Positions 32,914-42,375 of a DNA stretch of 64,000 nucleotides are shown one piece after another (position 1 is the stretch's first letter; the number at the start of each line of letters is the position of its first letter). Below the pieces are notes generated by a model that did not search any database, was not told the DNA's origin, and was given only the letters and a program-made list of their open reading frames with translations. A program made the translations under genes and the position numbers. The DNA is from Phascolarctobacterium_A sp034086985. Its GTDB lineage: Bacteria > Bacillota > Negativicutes > Acidaminococcales > Acidaminococcaceae. The DNA lies in assembly GCA_034086985.1 (NCBI GenBank), contig JAXDZG010000003.1:48660-112659 (forward strand). Reading direction: 5' to 3'.

Positions 32914-34356
32914 CTATTTTCTCTCCCTTCGAATGGTATAATTTCTGAGCAGCATCTGCCCTACCTCCATATAGCCCTCCTCGGTCTCAACAATGTAACC
33001 ATTTTCTTCACTATAAGCAACCGCCGAAAGATTTGCCAAAAGGTCGTTTTTACTATGTAGAGGGATATTATAACTTGCAATAGAGTCGTGTCCTGCCAAA
33101 AGCTTCTCCACATAAGCACGCATTTTTTCGATAGAGTAGGGATTGAAGGCTTCCTTTTGTTGTGCCAACTTGGCTGCTTCAATCTGTGCCTCGGTCATCT
33201 CTTCTATGTCTGTAGCCACGGCTTTTTTGATCTGCTGCTGTTTTCTAGGACAACGCAAGGAGTTTTTATCCAAAAATACATTCCTGTCTAGCAAAAATAG
33301 TCTATTTATCTCCGCTGGCATATTATCCTTCATGCCAAACTCCTGCATTTCCTCTATGATATACTTAATAGTTTTTTCCACAGAACCACGCACATCCATC
33401 CCACGACTATGAATAAAGCGCATTCTGCCCACTGCTACATGCAAATAAATATTAATCTTATGCTTTATATCCTTCATGATACGATCATAATCATCCGTCA
33501 AAAATCTTTTGGTGGCCTGCAATAAGCTATATACCTTCACTTCGGCTTCCTCCTCAGTAATATCGTCCTCAACCGCACAACCAATGACTAACATGTCAAA
33601 GGTATCCTTATTTTGCAGCTCCTCCAGCTTTTTTCTAATGTTGCCTCGATAAACATGGATATTCTGCTGCTTGGTGAGCCTAGTATACTCTTTAATAAAA
33701 CTGCCTTCGCAATACTCTAAAATGTTTTCAGTTAAGCTCTCAAATGTCTCTTCATTAACCATTCTTTCGATTATTTTGCGAATGAAAGTAGAAAGCTTTT
33801 TTAAAGCCTTAGAAAGCATGCGTGCGTTACGATGTACCTGCAGCAACACATCAATGTAGGGATTGTTCTTCCACATTTCTTTATTATTGAGAGTATTATA
33901 AATCGTATAAATGTAGCTAGAAAACTCTTCCTTCTCAGGCCTTTTTAAGGCTGACAAAAACTCTGCCAATTGTAGGCCTGCCTCAGTCATGACAATATGC
34001 TTTTCGTAGGTCATATCATCGGTTTCTTCCTCTAACCAACCCACATCTTTAGCTGCAAACTTACGCAGTACAGCACTGGCCATATCATTATAGTTATTAC
34101 TGATATTAGTATTCTCATCATCTAGCTCTACATGATTTTCCATTAGATATATGGATAAGGCATCGCGCAATCTGCTACGGGGGATCCTATAAGATATTTC
34201 CCTATCATATTCGTCATAAATAACCTGTAAACAATCCGCATATATTCTATGATTACTATTACTAGCGAGATAGTTAAAAAAGCCAACCGGGATTACATCA
34301 AAGAGATTGGGCACAACTTTTCTTTTATTCTGTTGCTCCTGTTTGTTAAGCATCAC
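32914..34356 (-). CDS. jetA: Wadjet kleisin subunit JetA
   Basis: The 480-residue mostly helical protein opens with NLFDVIPVGFFNYLASNSNHRIYADCLQVIYDEYD and closes with a winged-helix-like segment (MEVGQMLLRNYTIRRER), as expected of a kleisin bridging the SMC heads. It looks to me closer to the JetA family once called DUF5716 than to the DUF3375 family of type I, so type II or III is more likely, but this is recollection. It is the first core gene of the Wadjet set and directly follows the TOPRIM-like gene. Confidence 0.82.
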   Translation of the reverse strand: MMLNKQEQQNKRKVVPNLFDVIPVGFFNYLASNSNHRIYADCLQVIYDEYDREISYRIPRSRLRDALSIYLMENHVELDDENTNISNNYNDMASAVLRKFAAKDVGWLEEETDDMTYEKHIVMTEAGLQLAEFLSALKRPEKEEFSSYIYTIYNTLNNKEMWKNNPYIDVLLQVHRNARMLSKALKKLSTFIRKIIERMVNEETFESLTENILEYCEGSFIKEYTRLTKQQNIHVYRGNIRKKLEELQNKDTFDMLVIGCAVEDDITEEEAEVKVYSLLQATKRFLTDDYDRIMKDIKHKINIYLHVAVGRMRFIHSRGMDVRGSVEKTIKYIIEEMQEFGMKDNMPAEINRLFLLDRNVFLDKNSLRCPRKQQQIKKAVATDIEEMTEAQIEAAKLAQQKEAFNPYSIEKMRAYVEKLLAGHDSIASYNIPLHSKNDLLANLSAVAYSEENGYIVETEEGYMEVGQMLLRNYTIRRERK

Positions 34357-34357
34357 T

Positions 34358-35155
34358 TTATTCTCCTCCCAGCTCCAGCAAGCATTTTTTCAATTCAGCA
34401 TAGCGCTCATGTTCAAAATCAAAGGCGCCCCGCTTGGCAGCCTCGGCCAAAGAACAGCCTACAAATTTTTCTGTTCCTGCAAAATAAGTGTAGAGTAAAT
34501 GGCGACCAGGATTGGTAAACTTAAAAGAGCTATCATTCTCACAACTTGTAAAAACTCTAGCAATGCCTTGCATACAAATTTTAGCATCGTTCTTACTAGA
34601 AACATCAGCATATCCACAGCCTAACGCTTTGGAATTATGCTCAAACTGCTGTACAAACTGCACTTCAGAGCGCACTATTCTGCGCATCCGCTCCACGCTC
34701 ATCAGATATTCCCGCGCCATATTGAGCAAATTATTGAGATCGCTACCCTCGCAAGCATCCTCAGCCAGCGTTTCAAGCAGCAAATCCTCCAGATAGCCAT
34801 TGCGCCAACGCTTGCCAGTACGTCTTCCGGGAAAGAAAAAATGCGCGCAGTAATCCCTTGTTCTAAAAAAGCGACTACTACGCACATCTAAGATTGTGTT
34901 TTTTCTATTTTCTAAATCATCCTGAGCATCAGCGAAAATCAATATCTTCTCTACCTGACTACTGCCGGGAATTTTGGGCAAGCGCTCTGCCAAGCCAGCC
35001 AGCTGCTCCAAGCCTCGATAATTAAAGAGCTGCACCGGAGGCAGATTGACGCCCTGACGAAACAAATATTGCAAATAAACATGTACAAACTGGGCCATCT
35101 CCAGACGCTCGCACAAAAGCAAAAGCTCGCCGTTAATCGTCAGCTGCTTACTCAT
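34358..35155 (-). CDS. TOPRIM/DUF3226-like protein leading the Wadjet operon
   Basis: The 265-residue protein shows a TOPRIM-like layout: LLLLCERLEMAQFVHVYL near the start (Glu), then VEKILIFADAQDDLENRKNTIL (D-x-D), then FFFPGRRTGKRWRNGYLEDLLLETL, the last close to the DUF3226 pattern of a short basic loop followed by LEDLLLE. It is a possible metal-dependent nuclease or nucleotide-binding protein. It is not one of the four described Jet proteins. The ATG at 35155 overlaps the end of waaF (CATGAGTAA), and its stop is one base from jetA, so it is coupled on both sides. Confidence 0.65.
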   Translation of the reverse strand: MSKQLTINGELLLLCERLEMAQFVHVYLQYLFRQGVNLPPVQLFNYRGLEQLAGLAERLPKIPGSSQVEKILIFADAQDDLENRKNTILDVRSSRFFRTRDYCAHFFFPGRRTGKRWRNGYLEDLLLETLAEDACEGSDLNNLLNMAREYLMSVERMRRIVRSEVQFVQQFEHNSKALGCGYADVSSKNDAKICMQGIARVFTSCENDSSFKFTNPGRHLLYTYFAGTEKFVGCSLAEAAKRGAFDFEHERYAELKKCLLELGGE

Positions 35156-36203
35156 GAGCCTCACCATGCTTTGCCAGCATCGCTTCCGCAGCCTGCACAA
35201 CCTGCTCCACTGTAAGACGGGTCATGCACTGCATATCGCTGCATTTATGCTTCATGCCGTCAGCACAGCCCGGACAGGGCGGCACGGCGGTCACAATGGT
35301 TGCATCCTCGGTATAGGGGCCATAAAGCTTAGGACTAGAAGGTCCGTACATGGCCACAATGGGCACCTTTTGGGAAATAGCCACATGCATAGGGCCGCTA
35401 TCATTGGTAATAATCAAGCTGCAGCGTCGCATAGCAGCAGCCAAGCCGCCGATAGTAAAGCTCCCCGTTGCCACAACGGGCGTAGTCTGCATAAAACTAA
35501 CAGCCTCCTGCACCATCTCCTCATCCATGGTACCACCGAAAAAAACTGGCTTGTAGCCCTTAGCAGCGAGGGTATCGGCTACCTTGGCAAAGCGCTCCGG
35601 TGCCCAACGCTTGGTCACCACTGCACTGCCAATATTAAAGCCCACCAGCTTATCGCTACCAAAAACGCCATGGTCGCGCCAAAACTCCTCGGCATGAGCG
35701 AAATGCTCCTCGCTAGGGAAAATCTCCAGACCATTGTGTTCTATATTCTGCACACCCATTTGGGTCAGAACATCCAAATACATATCCGCCGCATGAATTT
35801 TGCGATTCAAGGGCGTAAACACATCCCACACAGGCTTAAACATGGTATGGGTAGTACCACAACGCTGCTTTACCTTGGTCATCGCACAAATAAATGAACA
35901 ACGCTCGTTGGGATGCAGATTAATGAGTACATCAAAATCCATCTTGCTTAAACGGCGAGCACAAGCAGCCAACGCGAGCAGGCTGTTGTCGCGGCCTTTT
36001 TTGTCGATAGTAATGACCTCGTCCAAATAGGGGTTGTGGAGTACTACATCCTTGAGCTTTTCGTCTGCCAAAAAGGTGATGTGTGCATCAGGTGCTGCTT
36101 TGCGCAGAGCATGGACAAAGGGAGTGGTCAGAGTTAAATCACCCAAATGCATCAAAAATGTTACTAATATTCTTTTGCCATTCAATTCCACTGCTTTAGC
36201 CAT
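35148..36203 (-). CDS. waaF: LPS heptosyltransferase II family (GT9)
   Basis: The 351-residue GT-B enzyme has the GT9 marks: ILVTFLMHLGDLTLTTPFVHALR at the N-terminus, VGFNIGSAVVTKRWAPERFAKV, and NDSGPMHVAISQKVPIVAMYGPSSPKLYGPY in the ADP-heptose site. A C-terminal CPGCADGMKHKCSDMQC cluster of cysteines is notable and also occurs in the next gene. Assignment to WaaF (second heptose) rather than a third heptosyltransferase is by position only. It overlaps waaC by 8 bases. Confidence 0.88.
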   Translation of the reverse strand: MAKAVELNGKRILVTFLMHLGDLTLTTPFVHALRKAAPDAHITFLADEKLKDVVLHNPYLDEVITIDKKGRDNSLLALAACARRLSKMDFDVLINLHPNERCSFICAMTKVKQRCGTTHTMFKPVWDVFTPLNRKIHAADMYLDVLTQMGVQNIEHNGLEIFPSEEHFAHAEEFWRDHGVFGSDKLVGFNIGSAVVTKRWAPERFAKVADTLAAKGYKPVFFGGTMDEEMVQEAVSFMQTTPVVATGSFTIGGLAAAMRRCSLIITNDSGPMHVAISQKVPIVAMYGPSSPKLYGPYTEDATIVTAVPPCPGCADGMKHKCSDMQCMTRLTVEQVVQAAEAMLAKHGEAHE

Positions 36204-37242
36204 GCGCCTTCACCTTATTTCGATAAATTTCGTATACCATCTCCGGGGTTATGTCGTGCATACAATGCCAATTTTGGCAATTTTTTTTCAAGCAGCCCGC
36301 GCAGGGCGCGGGCGATAAAATAACCTCGGAATTTTTGCTGCCATAGGGGCCAGTTCTATCCGCCTTGGTAGGGCCATACATGGCCACCAAGGGCTTTTTT
36401 AGCGCCGCTGCAAAGTGCAGCGGACCAGTGTCTGCGCTAATATAAAAGCTGCAATCCTTGATGAGAGCCGCCAGCTCGCGCAAGGAGGTCTTGCCCGTCA
36501 TATCTAGCACCAGGCCGCTGGGACATTGCTCCGCAATGGCCTTGCCTTTGCTGGCATCATCGGGCCCACCGGCCAAGACTACGCTGGTGCCTTCGTTCAC
36601 CAGCTTTTTGGCCAAGGCCACGTAATGCTCCACAGGCCACTCCTTCGTCCACCAGCGTGCCCCTGGCACGATAACCACGTAAGCACCGCCGCTCCAGCCC
36701 AGCTGGCGCAGCTTTGCCTTGACGCTCTCGCTTTCCTTGCTCAAGTCAGGCATGGGGAACTGCACATCCTCAAGGCTGTCTACCTTGGCTCCCAAATAAC
36801 GAGCCACATCCAGATAGCGCTCGATAACGTGGTCCTTGCTATGAGACCCGCCGATGGCGCGGCTCACAAGACCACTACCCTCGCGCATTTCACAATAGCC
36901 AATACGGTTACTGCAGCCACTAATCGCAGCCAGCACTGCGCTTTTAAACAGGCCCTGCATATCAATTACCAAATCAAAATGCTTGCTATGGAGCAGCGCC
37001 TTCATTTCGCGAAAATATTTTAGCTTACCAAAGAAGCCCATTTTCTTAAATTTTACCTTGTCGAAATAAAGCACTTCATCAATGACAGGTGCATCCGGCA
37101 CAAAGCCAGCAAATTGTGGATGCACCAGCCAAGTAATCCTCGCCTTGGGGTAGCGCTGACGTAGCGCTGCCGCAAAGGGCAAAGTGTGCAATATGTCGCC
37201 CAGAGAGCTCATTTTGATAAGTAAAATATTGTTATATTCCAT
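36196..37242 (-). CDS. waaC: LPS heptosyltransferase I family (GT9)
   Basis: The 348-residue GT-B protein opens with ILLIKMSSLGDILHTLPFAAALRQRYP, the classic WaaC start, and carries VIVPGARWWTKEWPVEHYVALA, ISADTGPLHFAAALKKPLVAMYGPTKADRTGPYG and a C-terminal cysteine set CAGCLKKNCQNWHCM. WaaC adds the first L-glycero-D-manno-heptose to Kdo2-lipid A on the cytoplasmic side. It lies 15 bases after gmhB in the heptose operon. Confidence 0.92.
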   Translation of the reverse strand: MEYNNILLIKMSSLGDILHTLPFAAALRQRYPKARITWLVHPQFAGFVPDAPVIDEVLYFDKVKFKKMGFFGKLKYFREMKALLHSKHFDLVIDMQGLFKSAVLAAISGCSNRIGYCEMREGSGLVSRAIGGSHSKDHVIERYLDVARYLGAKVDSLEDVQFPMPDLSKESESVKAKLRQLGWSGGAYVVIVPGARWWTKEWPVEHYVALAKKLVNEGTSVVLAGGPDDASKGKAIAEQCPSGLVLDMTGKTSLRELAALIKDCSFYISADTGPLHFAAALKKPLVAMYGPTKADRTGPYGSKNSEVILSPAPCAGCLKKNCQNWHCMHDITPEMVYEIYRNKVKAHG

Positions 37243-37257
37243 AGTTGTTACTAATTA

Positions 37258-37764
37258 TTACTCCACTATATTCTTAACAAACTCTAATAAATTGCCACCC
37301 TTGAACAGATAGCCTTTTATTCCAGCAGCCTCAGCCGCCTCCACATCCCGTGCACCATCTCCAATTAAGAAGCATTGCTCCTTATCCAAGGCATATTCTG
37401 CAAAGGCTTGATTTAGCATACCGGGCTTGGGCTTGCGGCAGTCGCAATCATGAGCGAACTCCGCCACCTTGCCCTCCTTATGGTGTGGACAATAATAAAA
37501 CCTTTCGATTTTACCACCGCAGGCTGTAATTTCCTGCTGCATAAAGTCGTGCAGCTCCTGCATTTGGTCCACAGTATAATAGCCACGGGCAATACCGCTC
37601 TGGTTGGTAACCACAAAAATCTTATAGCCCAGTTTCGTCAAATAAGCCACAGCTTCACGAGCACCCTCAACCCAACGCAAATCACTGATTTTATACAGAT
37701 AATCCACGTCCACATTGAGCACGCCATCACGGTCGAAAAATACGGCCTTATCTTTCATAGACAT
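37258..37764 (-). CDS. gmhB: D-glycero-D-manno-heptose 1,7-bisphosphate 7-phosphatase
   Basis: The 168-residue HAD phosphatase has FFDRDGVLNVD (nucleophile Asp), VTNQSGIARG, the zinc-binding loop YYCPHHKEGKV...CDCRKPKPGM and IGDGARDVEAA. It removes the 7-phosphate in the third step of ADP-heptose synthesis. I set the start at 37764, inside the last codons of hldD; a second Met lies two codons later. The frame extends upstream without a better start. Confidence 0.93.
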   Translation of the reverse strand: MSMKDKAVFFDRDGVLNVDVDYLYKISDLRWVEGAREAVAYLTKLGYKIFVVTNQSGIARGYYTVDQMQELHDFMQQEITACGGKIERFYYCPHHKEGKVAEFAHDCDCRKPKPGMLNQAFAEYALDKEQCFLIGDGARDVEAAEAAGIKGYLFKGGNLLEFVKNIVE

Positions 37765-38722
37765 AGTAACCGCCGGTCTTATCCAAAATTTGGCAATACT
37801 CCTCCGCAGCCTCTTCGATGGGAGTAAAGCCGCCGTCATAGCCTGCTGCCAAGAGGTTGGTGTCATCAGCCTCGGTAAAGCTTTGATATTTACCCTTCAA
37901 AACCTCGGGGAAGGGCACATATTCTAGCTCGCCGCTGCCAAAATGGTTCAGCACTGCCTTAGCGCAGGTGTTGAAGGGATGAGCATGGCCGGTACCACAG
38001 TTAAAAATACCGCTGATTTCCGGATGATCCCAGAAATAGAAGTTAACCTTCACAACATCCTTTACATAGATAAAGTCACGGGTTTGCTCGCCAGGACCAT
38101 AGCCATCATATTCGCCAAAGAGGCGCACCTTATGCTCGGCCTTCCATTGATTATACATTTGGTAAATCATGGAAGCCATTTTACCCTTGTGGTTTTCTTG
38201 AGGACCATAGACGTTGAAATAACGCAAGCCAACTACTTGGCTTTGAGCCGTAGGCAGCAAGCGACGCAGATAATTATCAAAGAAAAGCTTGGAGAAGGCA
38301 TACACATTCAAAGCTTCCTCGCAGGCAGGCTCTTCTCTAAAGCCGTGAGCGCCGCTGCCATAGGTGGAAGCAGAGGATGCATACATCAATTGGATTTTGC
38401 GATCCAAGCAGAAATGGAGTACATTTTTGGTGTACTCAAAATTGTTTTCCATCATGTATTTGCCGTTGTATTCCATGGTGTCAGAGCAAGCGCCCTCGTG
38501 GAAAATAACATCAATTTTTTCATGATTAAATTTGCCTGCCTTTAAAGCATCCATAAAGGCATACTTATCCATATAATCGTGTACCTTAAGGCCTTGGATA
38601 TTTTTAAATTTCACCATATTGGTCAGGTTATCAACTACCAAAATATCATCGCAGCCACGGTCGTTAAGACCCTTCACAATATTACTGCCGATAAAGCCGG
38701 CGCCACCAGTTACAATAATCAT
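37748..38722 (-). CDS. hldD: ADP-L-glycero-D-manno-heptose 6-epimerase
   Basis: The 324-residue short-chain dehydrogenase-like enzyme has the nucleotide fold start MIIVTGGAGFIGSNIVKGL, SSASTYG, the catalytic-type Tyr/Lys in NVYAFSKLFFDNYLR (Tyr, then Lys four residues on) and LRYFNVYGPQENHKG. It converts ADP-D,D-heptose to ADP-L,D-heptose, the last activation step before the heptosyltransferases. It overlaps hldE by 4 bases. Confidence 0.95.
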   Translation of the reverse strand: MIIVTGGAGFIGSNIVKGLNDRGCDDILVVDNLTNMVKFKNIQGLKVHDYMDKYAFMDALKAGKFNHEKIDVIFHEGACSDTMEYNGKYMMENNFEYTKNVLHFCLDRKIQLMYASSASTYGSGAHGFREEPACEEALNVYAFSKLFFDNYLRRLLPTAQSQVVGLRYFNVYGPQENHKGKMASMIYQMYNQWKAEHKVRLFGEYDGYGPGEQTRDFIYVKDVVKVNFYFWDHPEISGIFNCGTGHAHPFNTCAKAVLNHFGSGELEYVPFPEVLKGKYQSFTEADDTNLLAAGYDGGFTPIEEAAEEYCQILDKTGGYYVYER

Positions 38723-40206
38723 AATTTGCCCTCCTTCACCATGTTGGCAATCTTTTCAACTACTCCGGTTGTGGAATAGCCATCTTCAAACTCTATAATG
38801 CGTACCTCGCCCGCATATTCACGGCCTGCTACTTGGTCGGGACGATAGTCTCCGCCCTTGACCAGGATATCTGGGCGTATTTTTTCAATAAGCTCTGTGG
38901 GCGTGTCTTGGTCAAACAAAACCACCGCGTCCACGCAAGCCAAGGCTGCCAGCACTCTTGCTCTGTCCAGCTCGTGTACTAGTGGACGAGTTGCGCCCTT
39001 TAGGCGACGCACGGAAGCATCCGTGTTCAGGCCTACAATCAAGTGCTTGCCCAGATTACGCGCCTTCTCCAGATAAGTTACATGGCCCACATGGAGGATA
39101 TCAAAGCAGCCATTGGTAAAGACGATTTTCTCACCGCAAGCCTTCCAAGTTGCAGCCAAGGAAGCGATTTCCTGCCAGCTCAAGGTTCTGTAGCCCCGGC
39201 CCTGCTTGCGCTCCTCGGTGAGCAAATCCTTCAGCAGCTCGTCCCGATGCACGGGATAGGTACCAACCTTCGCCACCACGATGCCGGCGGCTCGGTTGGC
39301 CATGTAGATGGCGTCCGCCAGCTCCAGCTGGCCGGCGACGCCGGCCAGCAGCGTAGCTGCTACCGTGTCGCCTGCGCCCGACACATCAAAAACCTCGATG
39401 GCCGTGGCCGGACTATGCAGCACCTCGCCATCATTCACAAGGGACATGCCCCGCTCGCTGCGAGTAACCACCACATTTTTAATGTGGTATTTATCCTTGG
39501 CAGCGCGGGCCATTTCCACCACCGCGCCGTCTTCATTATCGCGAGTGCAGCCTGCTGCCTCGCACATTTCCTTCAAATTGGGAGTGATAAAATCGCAGCC
39601 ACGATACTTAGTCCAGTCCGCGCCCTTGGGGTCGATGAGAACAGGAATATTATACGCATGGGCCTCGCTAATCACCCATTGGCAAAAATCATCGGAGCAC
39701 ACGCCCTTAGCGTAGTCGGAAACGATAATGCCGTCCAAGCCCTGATCCAAAAGAGTAGCCAGCCATTGGCGCAGCTCCACAATTTCTTCAGGATACAAAT
39801 CGCCGGTTTCTTCGAAATCGAGGCGCAGCATTTGCTGGTTACCGCCTAGCACGCGCAGCTTGGTAATGGTTTTGCGGCGAGCACTTCTTACTAAACCACT
39901 GTGGTTAATGCCTGCCTCATCCATGAGCTTTTCTAAGAGCACGCGGTTTTCATCATCACCGGTCACCCCGCCCATGAAAACCTGACATTCCAAATGAGCC
40001 AGATTGGCAGCTACGTTAGACGCACCGCCTAGCACGGACTTAATGCGATTAATTTTCGTCACCGGTACCGGTGCCTCTGGGGAGATGCGCTTTACCTCGC
40101 CGTGAAAATATCTATCCAGCATCACGTCGCCAAGCACGGCAATGCGTACATTTTTAATTTGCTCTGCTAAAAAAGTTGTTACAGCTAAGCCCAAATTATT
40201 CACCAT
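38719..40206 (-). CDS. hldE: Bifunctional heptose 7-phosphate kinase / heptose 1-phosphate adenylyltransferase
   Basis: The 495-residue protein has an N-terminal PfkB-type kinase (~1-325; GDVMLDRYFHGEVKRISPEAPVPV, GGASNVAANLAHL, DVSGAGDTVAATLLAG) and a C-terminal cytidylyltransferase-like domain (~350-495; VFTNGCFDILHVGHVTYLEKAR, KGGDYRPDQVAG). It performs steps two and four of the ADP-heptose route. It overlaps gmhA by 11 bases. Confidence 0.96.
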   Translation of the reverse strand: MVNNLGLAVTTFLAEQIKNVRIAVLGDVMLDRYFHGEVKRISPEAPVPVTKINRIKSVLGGASNVAANLAHLECQVFMGGVTGDDENRVLLEKLMDEAGINHSGLVRSARRKTITKLRVLGGNQQMLRLDFEETGDLYPEEIVELRQWLATLLDQGLDGIIVSDYAKGVCSDDFCQWVISEAHAYNIPVLIDPKGADWTKYRGCDFITPNLKEMCEAAGCTRDNEDGAVVEMARAAKDKYHIKNVVVTRSERGMSLVNDGEVLHSPATAIEVFDVSGAGDTVAATLLAGVAGQLELADAIYMANRAAGIVVAKVGTYPVHRDELLKDLLTEERKQGRGYRTLSWQEIASLAATWKACGEKIVFTNGCFDILHVGHVTYLEKARNLGKHLIVGLNTDASVRRLKGATRPLVHELDRARVLAALACVDAVVLFDQDTPTELIEKIRPDILVKGGDYRPDQVAGREYAGEVRIIEFEDGYSTTGVVEKIANMVKEGKL

Positions 40207-40759
40207 CCACTAGCTCACATAAAATGTGGCCTATCAAAATATGCATTTCCTGGGCGCGGGCCGTAATCTTAGCGGGCACAGCAATGCATTCGTCACATAA
40301 GGTAGCCATTTTACCGCCACCGGCAGCAGTCATGCCCACACAATATACGTCCTTGGTTTTGGCAAGCTCAATGGCCGCTACCACATTGGGACTATTACCA
40401 CTGGTGGAAATTCCTATCAAGACGTCACCAGGCTGTGCCAACGCCTCAACCTGGCGCACAAAAACCTTGTCGAAGCCGTAGTCATTGCCCACAGCAGTCA
40501 AAATAGAAGTGTCAACTGTAAGCGCAATCGCAGGCAGGCCACAGCGCTCCTTTTGGAAGCGACCTACGAATTCAGCAGCCAAATGCTGGCTATCCGCCGC
40601 GCTGCCACCGTTACCACAAAAGAGCACCTTGTGACCCTCAGCCAAAGCTTTTCTGATAGCCCCAGCAATGGTCTCAATTTGGCTCATAATTTCACTTTGC
40701 ATCACCGCCTGAGCCACCTCAAGATGGTCCAAAAAGCGTTGTTTAATAATCTTTTCCAT
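40196..40759 (-). CDS. gmhA: Sedoheptulose 7-phosphate isomerase
   Basis: The 187-residue SIS-domain protein has VLFCGNGGSAADSQHLAAEFVGRF, LTAVGNDYGFDKVFVRQVEALAQPGDVLIGISTSGNSPNV and the C-terminal ILIGHILCELVD. It makes D-glycero-D-manno-heptose 7-phosphate, the first committed step to inner-core heptose. It follows the LptD-like gene by 14 bases. Confidence 0.95.
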   Translation of the reverse strand: MEKIIKQRFLDHLEVAQAVMQSEIMSQIETIAGAIRKALAEGHKVLFCGNGGSAADSQHLAAEFVGRFQKERCGLPAIALTVDTSILTAVGNDYGFDKVFVRQVEALAQPGDVLIGISTSGNSPNVVAAIELAKTKDVYCVGMTAAGGGKMATLCDECIAVPAKITARAQEMHILIGHILCELVDGE

Positions 40760-40773
40760 AACCTACCTCATAC

Positions 40774-42282
40774 TTACAGATTGTAGAAATAATACATTAC
40801 CTTAAAGGAATTATCACCTTTCTCATAATGCTCTTGCTCAAAGGTGAACTCCAGAGCCCAGCAGCAGAACTTATGCAGCCAGCGATAATCGGTTTCATAA
40901 TTGCTGTGTTTCCCCAAATCGTAACGATTAATTATGCTGACAATATTCTTGCTATCCGGTGCCCATTGCAAACCATTGCGCAGCTCGCGAGCCATATCTG
41001 GCTGGCCAATATCAAATAAAGCACTAGTTTGTTTTTCGCGATAATAACCAATCCATGTGCGCCATTGAGGAGCCAGCTTTTGTCCTAAGGTTGCATAATA
41101 CATATCAGTAGATAGAGTATCGCCTGTATAGCTTTCATTAATCCATTTTTTACCTACGGTCAAATTCAGTACTGTTTTTTTGGAATTAAAAAGATAAATG
41201 GGGTCGTGATTTAAATATACAGCATATTCCTTGTGCCAGCTCTTAGGACCTGTTTTCTTAGTTTCCACATCATAGCGATTCCATAAACCATATTCGTAAT
41301 AAGCAGAATAACTCAAGGGTAAACCATCAATAATGTGGTGATTTTTGTAATCAATCCGCCAAGTATTTTGCTTTTTGTACCAGACATCATCATCCTCATC
41401 CCAACCATATAGATAAGAAACACGGAAGTTGCGCTCATCATGGTCAATCTTATATAGGGATCTAAAACCAGCTTTACTATATTGAGTTAGCTCAGCATTT
41501 AAATTGGTCTTCTCACTAAGAGGTTGACCAATTTCTACGCCCAAATAAGTACCATTATCGCCGTCATAGCCAGCACGAGGCAAAATCTTAGTCTGATTAT
41601 CATTAAATCTATTAATCCATAAATCGCGGGAATAAATATGCTTACCTCTAACAAAAACCTTAACATCATGAGCAACTATTTTATCTTTAGGATAAATTTC
41701 AAAGGTATTAGCAGTTATGGATAAGCAAGGCGGATGCTTTTTGGCAGGACAGAGGGAAGCCCTACCGCCCTCATCCACCACAATCTTATCAGGATAGATG
41801 GTGGCATGGGGAGCATCATAAAACTCCTTGACTGTCTTACCATTTATTTGCTTAATTTCACCTGTTTTACTGTTGAAATTGTAGTGCACCCACTCACCCT
41901 TCATGGTGCTCTGACCTTCTACTAAGGTTCCACCCTCCTTGAGCCACACATCGCCTGTTTTCATGTTGCCCACTGCAGCAGTAGTCAAGAGCTTTTCGGG
42001 ACCCTGGATTATTATTACATTACCAGTAGCATGAAAGTCACCGCTAGTATTGTCATATTCGGCATGGTCTGCACTCAGCTTAATAGGCATTGGCTCACCG
42101 GCCTCTTTAGCCATTTTTTTTGACTTCTTTGGCTCTACAGCCTTATTGGTAGCAACCCTGTCCTCATCTTCTTCGAAAGCTGGGCTATTATAACGGTCAG
42201 ACTCAGAATTAGTATATTGCGCAGCATAGACTGGAACACACATCCCTAGTGCTAGTGCTATGGTAAGAAAAGCTTTCTTCAT
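40774..42282 (-). CDS. LptD/OstA-like outer-membrane LPS assembly protein (short form)
   Basis: The 502-residue protein has a signal peptide (MKKAFLTIALALGMCVPVYA), an LptA/OstA-like beta-jellyroll (~65-190; IKLSADHAEYDNTSGDFHATGNVIII) and a C-terminal region of amphipathic beta strands rich in Tyr/Trp consistent with a barrel, ending YYFYNL. At about 500 residues it is much shorter than proteobacterial LptD (~780), so the barrel would have fewer strands. The only cysteine pair near the jellyroll-barrel joint is CPAKKHPPC, unlike the four-cysteine pattern of E. coli. Position at the head of the heptose operon supports a role in LPS export. RBS AAAGGAG precedes the ATG. Confidence 0.78.
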   Translation of the reverse strand: MKKAFLTIALALGMCVPVYAAQYTNSESDRYNSPAFEEDEDRVATNKAVEPKKSKKMAKEAGEPMPIKLSADHAEYDNTSGDFHATGNVIIIQGPEKLLTTAAVGNMKTGDVWLKEGGTLVEGQSTMKGEWVHYNFNSKTGEIKQINGKTVKEFYDAPHATIYPDKIVVDEGGRASLCPAKKHPPCLSITANTFEIYPKDKIVAHDVKVFVRGKHIYSRDLWINRFNDNQTKILPRAGYDGDNGTYLGVEIGQPLSEKTNLNAELTQYSKAGFRSLYKIDHDERNFRVSYLYGWDEDDDVWYKKQNTWRIDYKNHHIIDGLPLSYSAYYEYGLWNRYDVETKKTGPKSWHKEYAVYLNHDPIYLFNSKKTVLNLTVGKKWINESYTGDTLSTDMYYATLGQKLAPQWRTWIGYYREKQTSALFDIGQPDMARELRNGLQWAPDSKNIVSIINRYDLGKHSNYETDYRWLHKFCCWALEFTFEQEHYEKGDNSFKVMYYFYNL

Positions 42283-42375
42283 GAAAATTCTCCTTTATAA
42301 TTTGTATCAAAATCGTTGTCTTATAATCGAAAAATACACACAATAATCCACTTAACATTATAGCACAAACACAAC

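Noticed and set aside
34358..35155. Retron or phage OLD-type gene
   Set aside because: TOPRIM-like motifs alone are present; no reverse transcriptase, ATPase or phage genes accompany it.
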